This document shows, piece after piece, positions 51,292-58,137 of a stretch of 64,000 nucleotides of DNA (position 1 is its first letter; every line of letters begins with the position of its first letter). The stretch comes from J095 sp964517605 (GTDB lineage: Bacteria > Chloroflexota > Anaerolineae > 4572-78 > J111), in NCBI GenBank assembly GCA_964517605.1, contig CAZFCE010000028.1, forward strand, positions 1 through 64,000, read 5' to 3'. The translations under genes and the position numbers were made by a program. The notes under the pieces were generated by a model, which saw only the letters and a list, made by a program, of their open reading frames with translations, was not told the origin of the DNA and did not search any database.

Positions 51292-51323
51292 GCCGCAACC
51301 GCCTATGCCCGCTCAATCTCTGG

Positions 51324-51352
51324 TTGACCTGCCGCCAAGAGCATGCTACAAT
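51324..51352 (+). promoter_or_regulatory. Promoter of the PAS gene
   Basis: TTGACC (51324-51329) and TACAAT (51347-51352) with a 17-bp spacer, 42 bp before the start at 51394. The PAS gene thus has its own promoter, separate from the kinase. Confidence 0.65.
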
Positions 51353-51393
51353 TCTGCCAGTTCACTTTAGCAGTATTAAATGGGAGATAGGGC

Positions 51394-51831
51394 ATGAGCG
51401 AGCAGACTGTTCTGGAAACAGTACAATCCCTGAATGAAATGCAAACCCATTTTGATGCCATCCCGGAAACCATGCTCATGTTAGACCGGCGCGGGCGGGT
51501 GCATTTAACCAATCCGGCACTCGAAGAAATGATGGGGCGGCCCAATAGCCTGATTTTGCAAAAAACTTTTGGCGTGGCGTTGGGGTGCATTCACACCGGC
51601 GACCACCCGGACGGCTGCATGTACGGCTCCATTTGCGGCGATTGCTTTTTGCACAAAGCTGTAAAACTGGCGCTCAAACTGCGCGAGCCAATTGATGCCG
51701 CTGGTGTGCTGGCAATTGGCCGGCGCGGTGGCGGCGTGGAGCGCCCCCATCTGCAAACCCATATTATCCCCTGGCACGACAAACGGCGGTTATACCTGCT
51801 GATGTCTATCATTGAACAACCTAACGCTTAA
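51394..51831 (+). CDS. Stand-alone PAS protein with a Cys cluster
   Basis: A 145-residue protein with one PAS domain (FDAIPETMLMLDRRGRVHLTNPALEEMMGR). A Cys set follows: LGCIHTGDHPDGCMYGSICG, then DCFLHKAV. The spacing C-x9-C-x5-C-x2-C matches PAS domains that may hold an iron-sulfur cluster or a redox-active disulfide. There is no output domain, so it must act on a partner, probably the soluble kinase before it or the solute-binding fusion after it. gggaga precedes the start. The next gene follows after 86 bp. Confidence 0.8.
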   Translation: MSEQTVLETVQSLNEMQTHFDAIPETMLMLDRRGRVHLTNPALEEMMGRPNSLILQKTFGVALGCIHTGDHPDGCMYGSICGDCFLHKAVKLALKLREPIDAAGVLAIGRRGGGVERPHLQTHIIPWHDKRRLYLLMSIIEQPNA

Positions 51832-51917
51832 TCAACTTCAATCGTGCTGGGCCTAATCTGGCAGGCGGGCTTTTGCGCGTTTTTTTACCAAATTCAATGC
51901 ACCGCAAGGAGTTTGTG

Positions 51918-53510
51918 ATGAGCGTCAACGATGACCTTGTAAAAAATCTATCTCAATTTGTGCAACGTTTGGCCGAAGGCGATATTGACACCGAGTTTAA
52001 TCTTGCCACCGAAGTGCCAGGATTGGCTGCACCTCAACTTGCCGAGTTAAATCAGGCGTTGGTTTTGCTCCAGCAGCGGCTAAAAACTATCTCGCAAGCT
52101 GTGGGCCAGGTGGCCGAAGGCGATTTGAGCGTAAAAGTTGCCCCGGCGTCTGATAAAGACGTGTTGGGGCAAACGCTGGCCCGGGCTTTGGGTAATTTAC
52201 GCCGCACCTTTGCCCAGGTTTTGGCCGGCACCGAGGCGCTGGGGTCGGCAGAATCAATGTTGTCTGATACCGCCAACCAAACCGGCGACGCCGTTGATGA
52301 AACGGTGAGCGCCTTTGGCAAGGTTACGGCCAACACGTTTGACCAGTTCTCCGGGCTAAACCGGGTTAACGAGGGGCTGGACCAGGTTTCAAAACAGGTT
52401 GAAGATACGGGCGGTGATGCTCAACCCGTTGCCACAGTTAAAAAAGATGTTGACGCCATCAATACTGCCAGCGAAGCCAACGCCAAAATCACGGTGGGCA
52501 TCCGGCTAACTACCAACCGCATGCTGGAACAGGTTGACAAAATTGTGGTAACATCGCGCAGTTTGCGCGGGATGACGCTGGGCCTGCAAGATACCATGGC
52601 CCCCTACATCATCACCACCGAGCAGGAGAAAAAACAGGCGCTCAAAATAGCCTATCTGCCTATTACCGATCACCTGGTGCTGCCGCTTACCCACTTGCAG
52701 CAGGTGCAGCAATCCGAAGGCCAACCGATTGAAATTTTGCGGCGAGGTTCGTGGCCGGCGCTGGTAGACGCGCTGGAAGAAGAAGCCGACGGGGCGCTCA
52801 TTCTGGCTCCGCTCGCCATCAAGTTATATGAAGAAGGCTTGCCCATCCGCTCGATTATGGCCGCTCACCGTAACGGCAGCGGCCTGGTGCTGAAGAAAAG
52901 TTTAGACAGCATTGATGATGTCGCCGGGCATACCATCGCCGTGCCCGATACGGTTTCTACCCACAGCGTGCTGTTGTACAAGGCGCTGCAACGCGCCGGC
53001 ATCCCCTACGATGCCGTAGAAGTGCGCTCGGCTCCGCCGCCTTTAATGCCCTATTTCCTCCAGCGCGGCACCATTGATGGCTTTATCAGCGCCGACCCCT
53101 TCCCGGAAGTGGCGCTCAGTTTGGGCGCGGGCCGGATTGAATTCCTTTCCAAAGACCTGATTCCCGACCACATGTGCTGCGTGCTGGTTATGCGCGATGA
53201 AGTGCTGGAAAAAGAGCCGGATAAGGTTATCCAGTTGATTCGCAGCTTTGTGCAGGCCGGCAAGAAAATCAACGAGAACCCGGGCCGGGCCGCCAAAGAT
53301 GTTTCACCGTTTTTTGGCGTGGCGCCCAACATTTTGCAGCACGTGCTCACCACTCCGCCCAACCGCATTACCTACGACAAGCTGGAATTGTTTGTGGATG
53401 AGTTTTATGATTTTGGCTCGGCGATGGTGGAGATGGGGCTGCTCACCGAAGGCCCCAACATCGAAGGGCTGCTCGATAACTCCTACTTCAAAGAGGCCAT
53501 GAAGAAGTAG
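51918..53510 (+). CDS. Cytoplasmic fusion of a HAMP-like region and an NMT1/TauA-type solute-binding domain
   Basis: A 530-residue protein without a signal peptide or membrane helix. The first 75 residues resemble HAMP linkers (VQRLAEGDIDTEFNLATE and VGQVAEGDLSVKV). A helical stretch to about 235 follows. The C-terminal 300 residues match periplasmic binding proteins of the NMT1/TauA (nitrate, sulfonate, pyrimidine) type: KIAYLPITDHLVLPL, LILAPLAIKLYEEGLPIR, TIAVPDTVSTHSVLLYKALQ, RGTIDGFISADPF. A binding domain of a transporter here stays inside the cell and is joined to signalling helices, so it is probably a ligand sensor. The start at 51918 has aagga upstream. A terminator follows. Confidence 0.8.
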   Translation: MSVNDDLVKNLSQFVQRLAEGDIDTEFNLATEVPGLAAPQLAELNQALVLLQQRLKTISQAVGQVAEGDLSVKVAPASDKDVLGQTLARALGNLRRTFAQVLAGTEALGSAESMLSDTANQTGDAVDETVSAFGKVTANTFDQFSGLNRVNEGLDQVSKQVEDTGGDAQPVATVKKDVDAINTASEANAKITVGIRLTTNRMLEQVDKIVVTSRSLRGMTLGLQDTMAPYIITTEQEKKQALKIAYLPITDHLVLPLTHLQQVQQSEGQPIEILRRGSWPALVDALEEEADGALILAPLAIKLYEEGLPIRSIMAAHRNGSGLVLKKSLDSIDDVAGHTIAVPDTVSTHSVLLYKALQRAGIPYDAVEVRSAPPPLMPYFLQRGTIDGFISADPFPEVALSLGAGRIEFLSKDLIPDHMCCVLVMRDEVLEKEPDKVIQLIRSFVQAGKKINENPGRAAKDVSPFFGVAPNILQHVLTTPPNRITYDKLELFVDEFYDFGSAMVEMGLLTEGPNIEGLLDNSYFKEAMKK

Positions 53511-53533
53511 GGTTTAGTTTCCTCAAAAAGTAA

Positions 53534-53568
53534 ACACCCGGCGAGTTGGTTGCGCCGGGTGTTTTTTG
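53534..53568 (+). terminator. Terminator after the sensor genes
   Basis: A 10-bp perfect stem (53534-53543 with 53553-53562), loop of nine, then a T run. Confidence 0.93.
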
Positions 53569-53572
53569 TTGG

Positions 53573-54067
53573 CTAAAATAGCGACATTTGCGCCGGTTGT
53601 TGCTGTTTTTCGTGGGCCAGCAGCCATTCTTTGCGCCACAACCCGCCGCCGTAACCGGTGAGTTGGCCGCCGGCTCCGATGACCCGGTGGCACGGCACAA
53701 TAATGCTGATGGGGTTGCGGCCATTGGCCGCGCCCACTGCGCGCACCGCCTGGGGGTTGCCCATGGCCAGCGCAATTTTTAGGTACGAGGCCGTTTGCCC
53801 GTAAGGAATGGTTAAAAGCTGCCGCCAAACCTGCTGTTGAAAAGCCGTGCCGCGCAACTCCAGCGGTAAATCAAACGTTTGCCGCTGCCGCTTAAAATAC
53901 TCATCAAGCTGGGCCACGCCCGCCGCCACCACCGCCGATGGTTCGCCGGTTGGTGTGGCGTCGGCGGTTTCAACAAAATAAACCCCGGTGATGCCGGTGG
54001 CGGTGCCGGTAACTTCTAGCAGGCCAATTTCGCTGGGGTAGTAGGCTTTAAACACGGTTTCGGACAT
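53573..54067 (-). CDS. ogt: Methylated-DNA-protein-cysteine methyltransferase
   Basis: A 164-residue protein. The catalytic motif PCHRVIGAGG contains the methyl-accepting Cys, preceded by GTAFQQQVWRQLLTIPYGQTASY (helix-turn-helix DNA binding with the Tyr/Arg region) and AVGAANGRNPISIIV. It removes methyl groups from O6-methylguanine by irreversible transfer to its own Cys. The N-terminal part lacks an Ada-type zinc domain, so the Ogt type is favoured. Its ATG follows directly on the stop codon of the REC-HTH-REC gene with no gap, so translation is coupled. Confidence 0.93.
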   Translation of the reverse strand: MSETVFKAYYPSEIGLLEVTGTATGITGVYFVETADATPTGEPSAVVAAGVAQLDEYFKRQRQTFDLPLELRGTAFQQQVWRQLLTIPYGQTASYLKIALAMGNPQAVRAVGAANGRNPISIIVPCHRVIGAGGQLTGYGGGLWRKEWLLAHEKQQQPAQMSLF

Positions 54068-55126
54068 TTAGTTGATCATATCCTCAATAACCTGGCGAAG
54101 CGTGGCGGTGTCGAGGTCTTTTTTATCCAAAAAAGCCAGCGCGCCGGCTTCAAGCCCCAGCCGATGGAATTCGCGGTCGGGGTAGGCGCTAATCAAAATT
54201 ACCCGCGAGTTGGGCGCTACGGCTTTTATCCGTTTGGTGCAATGGATGCCGTCCTCGTCGCCCAGCACTACATCCACCAGCGCCAGTTGCGGCAGGGTGG
54301 TTTGGGCCATGTGCGTGGCGGTAGAAATGTTTTCGGCTTCGTAAATCATGGCGTGGGGGCAAACTTTGCCCACCATACGGCGCAACTGCTGGCGGTAGCG
54401 CAGGTTGTCATCAACCAGTAAAATGGCTACGTGGCCCTGCGCCAGTAAAATTTCGGGGACAACGGCGGTTTGCGAGGCTTGCTGGCCGGGGATGCCCAGT
54501 ATTTCGGGGTGTTGCAGCACATAATTAACGGCTTCGAGCCGGCTTTGCACTTCGAGTTGGCGGTAAAGGCGGGTAAGGTGGTTTTCTACGGTTTTTACGC
54601 TCAGGCCCATTTTGCGGGCAATGGTTTGGTTATCGGACCCCTGCTGCAACAGGGCTAAAATATCGCGTTGGCGGGTGGTGAGCAGCGGGCTGGTTGGCGG
54701 CGGGCTTTCTGAGTAGCTAACCAGCTTGCTCACCAGCCGGCTTGAGACCCACTTTTCGCCGGCCAGCACCCGCTGCACCGCCAGTTTCAAATCGCTGAGG
54801 GGTTGATCCTTCAGGTGGTAGCCGTCTACGCCGGCCCCCAGCAACCCCTGCACATACACATCGTCGTCGTGGGCGCTGATAACCAGGATCCTGAGCTGCG
54901 GATAACGGATTTTTATCTGGTTAATGGCCGAAATAGGCTCAAAATCCGGCATGGCCACGTCAATCAGCAAACAATCCGGTTGCAGCTTTTCCAGCGCCAA
55001 AAATATGCTGGGGCCATCGCCAACTTCGCCCACAATTTCCAGATTGGTCAGTTCGGTGAGGGCGTTGCAAATGCCGGCGCGCACCACCGCGTGATCATCA
55101 GCTACCAGAATCCGCGTTTTACTCAT
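54068..55126 (-). CDS. Response regulator with receiver - LuxR HTH - receiver order
   Basis: A 352-residue protein. The first receiver (residues 1-120) has ILVADDHAVVRAG, LLIDVAMPDF and YHLKD. The HTH (about 148-205) has LTTRQRDILALLQQGSDNQTIARKMGLSVKTVENHLTRLY. A second, complete receiver (about 232-352) has ILLVDDNLRYRQQ, LALVDVVLGDEDG, ISAYP and FLDKKD. A receiver on both sides of the DNA-binding domain is rare and could integrate two kinases. No kinase is adjacent. It overlaps functionally with ogt (stop and start touching). Short GGGAAA-CCC palindromes lie upstream at 55184-55218 and may be its own operator. Confidence 0.9.
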   Translation of the reverse strand: MSKTRILVADDHAVVRAGICNALTELTNLEIVGEVGDGPSIFLALEKLQPDCLLIDVAMPDFEPISAINQIKIRYPQLRILVISAHDDDVYVQGLLGAGVDGYHLKDQPLSDLKLAVQRVLAGEKWVSSRLVSKLVSYSESPPPTSPLLTTRQRDILALLQQGSDNQTIARKMGLSVKTVENHLTRLYRQLEVQSRLEAVNYVLQHPEILGIPGQQASQTAVVPEILLAQGHVAILLVDDNLRYRQQLRRMVGKVCPHAMIYEAENISTATHMAQTTLPQLALVDVVLGDEDGIHCTKRIKAVAPNSRVILISAYPDREFHRLGLEAGALAFLDKKDLDTATLRQVIEDMIN

Positions 55127-55183
55127 GGTGCGATTATATCATCATTAAAACGCAATTCCTACCTAAAATATTGCCCAAAATTA

Positions 55184-55218
55184 GGGGAAATCCCCCTGGT
55201 AAAAATAAGGGAAACCCT
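55184..55218. promoter_or_regulatory. Two small palindromes, possible operator
   Basis: GGGGAAATCCCC (55184-55195) and AGGGAAACCCT (55208-55218) lie with centres about 23 bp apart, roughly two helical turns, 58-92 bp upstream of the REC-HTH-REC gene. Confidence 0.4.
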
Positions 55219-55655
55219 ACCCCAAAGAGGGGGGATAAGCATTTTAAATCGGCTTGATTTGTGTTATCCTTGGGGCGTAGTTGAATGCCACAGACACCCC
55301 GTCTGCAACCCTGATACTCCATAATTTTTTTGAATCAAATTTCTCAATGAGGAGGCGGTAAAACCACCCAGTCAAACCCAAAATTTTGCCCTGTCGTGGT
55401 TTTTTTGTTTTCGGCAAAATGTTTGGCCGCCTTATGTATGGATAATCCCCGCCGGCTGAATTCCTCGCCCTCCCAATTTTTTGCCAGTACCTCAGCCGCG
55501 TTTGATCTAAATTACCCGGCAGCCCTTTTGGGTTGCATTTTGTAACGTAAGAAAGGAGGTAGAGTTACCCGGTTAATTTTTTTGTAAACACTGGCAGTTT
55601 GTAAAAAAGTCACCTTATTTTTATATCCACATTACCAAATTTCCAGGAGGAAGAA
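55219..55655. other. Long leader before the sugar transporter operon
   Basis: About 440 bases with no supported gene. Two ribosome-binding-site-like words (gaggagg at about 55349 and aaggagg at about 55554) have no convincing reading frame after them. A weak stem (aaaaccac near 55363 with gtggtttt near 55398) followed by Ts could end a short leader RNA. The real ribosome-binding site (aggaggaag) is at 55643-55651. Confidence 0.4.
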
Positions 55656-58022
55656 ATGAGACCGAATTTAAAACGGTCACTTTTGATGATTGTTGCTTTG
55701 CTGATGCTGGTTGCCCTGGCCGCTTGCGGCGGCGCGGCGACCCCCGCAGCCGAAAAACCCGCCGAAAAACCGGCGGAAAAAGCTGCTCCGGCTGAAGCTA
55801 CAAAAGCGCCCGAAGCCCCCAAAGCCGAAGAAAAAGCTACCGAAGCCCCCAAAGCCGAAGAAGCTAAAGCTACTGAAGCCCCCAAAGCCGAAGCTGCGCC
55901 GGCTGAAGGCAAAATCAAGATTGGTTTATCGTTTTCCGATTTTGCGACTGAGCGCTGGAAGAATGAAGAAGTGTTGATGCGCAAGTTGTTGGAAGACAAG
56001 GGTTATGAAGTCGTATCGCAAGAAGCGAACCACGATGTGAAGCTGCAGAACGACCAGATTGACAACATGGTCAGCCAGGGAGTGAAGGGGTTGATTGTGA
56101 TTGCGGAAGATGGTGATGCGGCGGCGACGGCAGTGGACAAAGCGGCGGATGCTGGTGTGAAAGTGCTGGCGTATGACCGATTGATCAAATCGCCGAAGAT
56201 TGCGGCGTACCTGTCCTTCAACAACGTTGAAGTGGGGCGGCAGCAAGCGAAGGGCGTATTGACCGCGCTGGACATTGACAAGTGGGACGTAAAGGCGAAT
56301 GGCCCGGTGAAGTTGGTAAAACTGGGTGGCAGCCCGACGGACAACAATGCGATTCTGTTCCGGCAAGGGCAGGATGAAGTATTGAAGCCGTATGTGGACA
56401 AAGGGACGATTGAAGTGGTGGCGGATCAATGGGTAGACAACTGGGATCCGGCCAATGCGTTGAAATTGATGGAAAACATATTGACCGCGGCGAGCAACAA
56501 AGTAGACGCGGTGGTGGCCTCGAACGACGGGACGGCGCTGGGTGCATTGCAAGCGTTGAAGGCGCAAGGTTTGGCCGGGAAAGTTCCAATTTCCGGGCAA
56601 GATGCGACGGCAGACGGCTGCAACAGCATTGTGAAGGGCGAACTGACGGTTTCGATATTGAAAGACATTCGGAATCTGTCCCCGTTGGCGACGGACATGA
56701 TGGACAAGCTGGTGAAGGGCGACAAGATTCCTGACCTGAAGAACTACACGATGGCGGAATTGACGAACGACCCGAAACAGCAAGGTGAAGTACCTTGTAA
56801 CTTCCTGCCGGTTGAACAGGTAAACAAAGACAACGTGTACGACCTGGTAGTGAAGAGCAAATTCCAGACCTACGATGATGTCTACCGCGACATCCCCGAA
56901 GGCGAACGCCCTGCTAAACCCGAAGACGCTGGCGCAGCTGCCGAACCTACCAAAGAAGCTGCTGCTGAACCGGCCAAAGAAGAAGCCGCTGCTCCGGCAG
57001 CCGCAAACGGCATCAAGATTGGTTTATCGTTTTCCGATTTTGCGACTGAGCGCTGGAAGAATGAAGAAGTGTTGATGCGCAAGTTGTTGGAAGACAAGGG
57101 TTATGAAGTCGTATCGCAAGAAGCGAACCACGATGTGAAGCTGCAGAACGACCAGATTGACAACATGGTCAGCCAGGGAGTGAAGGGGTTGATTGTGATT
57201 GCGGAAGATGGTGATGCGGCGGCGACGGCAGTGGACAAAGCGGCGGATGCTGGTGTGAAAGTGCTGGCGTATGACCGATTGATCAAATCGCCGAAGATTG
57301 CGGCGTACCTGTCCTTCAACAACGTTGAAGTGGGGCGGCAGCAAGCGAAGGGCGTATTGACCGCGCTGGACATTGACAAGTGGGACGTAAAGGCGAATGG
57401 CCCGGTGAAGTTGGTAAAACTGGGTGGCAGCCCGACGGACAACAATGCGATTCTGTTCCGGCAAGGGCAGGATGAAGTATTGAAGCCGTATGTGGACAAA
57501 GGGACGATTGAAGTGGTGGCGGATCAATGGGTAGACAACTGGGATCCGGCCAATGCGTTGAAATTGATGGAAAACATATTGACCGCGGCGAGCAACAAAG
57601 TAGACGCGGTGGTGGCCTCGAACGACGGGACGGCGCTGGGTGCATTGCAAGCGTTGAAGGCGCAAGGTTTGGCCGGGAAAGTTCCAATTTCCGGGCAAGA
57701 TGCGACGGCAGACGGCTGCAACAGCATTGTGAAGGGCGAACTGACGGTTTCGATATTGAAAGACATTCGGAATCTGTCCCCGTTGGCGACGGACATGATG
57801 GACAAGCTGGTGAAGGGCGACAAGATTCCTGACCTGAAGAACTACACGATGGCGGAATTGACGAACGACCCGAAACAGCAAGGTGAAGTACCTTGTAACT
57901 TCCTGCCGGTTGAACAGGTAAACAAAGACAACGTGTACGACCTGGTAGTGAAGAGCAAATTCCAGACCTACGATGATGTCTACCGCGACATCCCCGAAGG
58001 CGAACGCCCTGCTAAACCCTAA
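55656..58022 (+). CDS. Sugar-binding lipoprotein with two identical substrate-binding domains
   Basis: A 788-residue lipoprotein (lipobox LAAC, Cys25). An Ala/Glu/Lys/Pro linker precedes two complete binding domains of the periplasmic-binding-protein/LacI type, similar to XylF (KIGLSFSDFATERWKNEEVL, LIVIAEDGDAAATAVDKA, VLAYDRLI, GSPTDNNAILFRQGQ, ISGQDATADGCNSIVKGELT). The DNA of both domains (55914-56921 and 57012-58019) appears identical, with a period of 1,098 bp. A 30-residue linker (EDAGAAAEPTKEAAAEPAKE and onward) joins them. Binding proteins of this family normally have one domain, about 340-360 residues. The gene is first in the operon with ATPase and permease. Either a very recent tandem duplication or an assembly artefact explains the identity. 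Confidence 0.9.
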   Translation: MRPNLKRSLLMIVALLMLVALAACGGAATPAAEKPAEKPAEKAAPAEATKAPEAPKAEEKATEAPKAEEAKATEAPKAEAAPAEGKIKIGLSFSDFATERWKNEEVLMRKLLEDKGYEVVSQEANHDVKLQNDQIDNMVSQGVKGLIVIAEDGDAAATAVDKAADAGVKVLAYDRLIKSPKIAAYLSFNNVEVGRQQAKGVLTALDIDKWDVKANGPVKLVKLGGSPTDNNAILFRQGQDEVLKPYVDKGTIEVVADQWVDNWDPANALKLMENILTAASNKVDAVVASNDGTALGALQALKAQGLAGKVPISGQDATADGCNSIVKGELTVSILKDIRNLSPLATDMMDKLVKGDKIPDLKNYTMAELTNDPKQQGEVPCNFLPVEQVNKDNVYDLVVKSKFQTYDDVYRDIPEGERPAKPEDAGAAAEPTKEAAAEPAKEEAAAPAAANGIKIGLSFSDFATERWKNEEVLMRKLLEDKGYEVVSQEANHDVKLQNDQIDNMVSQGVKGLIVIAEDGDAAATAVDKAADAGVKVLAYDRLIKSPKIAAYLSFNNVEVGRQQAKGVLTALDIDKWDVKANGPVKLVKLGGSPTDNNAILFRQGQDEVLKPYVDKGTIEVVADQWVDNWDPANALKLMENILTAASNKVDAVVASNDGTALGALQALKAQGLAGKVPISGQDATADGCNSIVKGELTVSILKDIRNLSPLATDMMDKLVKGDKIPDLKNYTMAELTNDPKQQGEVPCNFLPVEQVNKDNVYDLVVKSKFQTYDDVYRDIPEGERPAKP
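55914..56921 (+). repeat. 1,008-bp direct repeat, copy 1
   Basis: It appears identical to 57012-58019. It encodes the first binding domain. Codon use inside the block (gcg, ttg, aag, ggg) differs from its linkers (gcc, gct, aaa). Confidence 0.9.
57012..58019 (+). repeat. 1,008-bp direct repeat, copy 2
   Basis: Second copy, 1,098 bp downstream of copy 1, encoding the second binding domain and ending two codons from the stop region. Confidence 0.9.
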
Positions 58023-58043
58023 GCTGAGTATTGATTGACACCC

Positions 58044-58079
58044 AACCCGGCTCCCGGCTTTATCTACGGGAGCCGGGTT
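58044..58079 (+). other. Stem-loop between binding-protein and ATPase genes
   Basis: A perfect 12-bp stem (58044-58055 with 58068-58079) without a T run. Such elements after the binding-protein gene often stabilise its message so that it exceeds the ATPase and permease. Confidence 0.75.
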
Positions 58080-58137
58080 TGTGTAGCCATAGAACTTAGT
58101 CGGCAAACTCGAAGGAACCATTCATGAGGAGAGTTCT

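Noticed and set aside
55219..55655. Riboswitch in the leader of the sugar operon
   Set aside because: No conserved core of a known riboswitch class could be recognised; only weak stems are visible.
56003..58121. Long antisense frames across the duplicated binding domains
   Set aside because: They are mirror images of the plus-strand binding-protein sequence, duplicated along with it.
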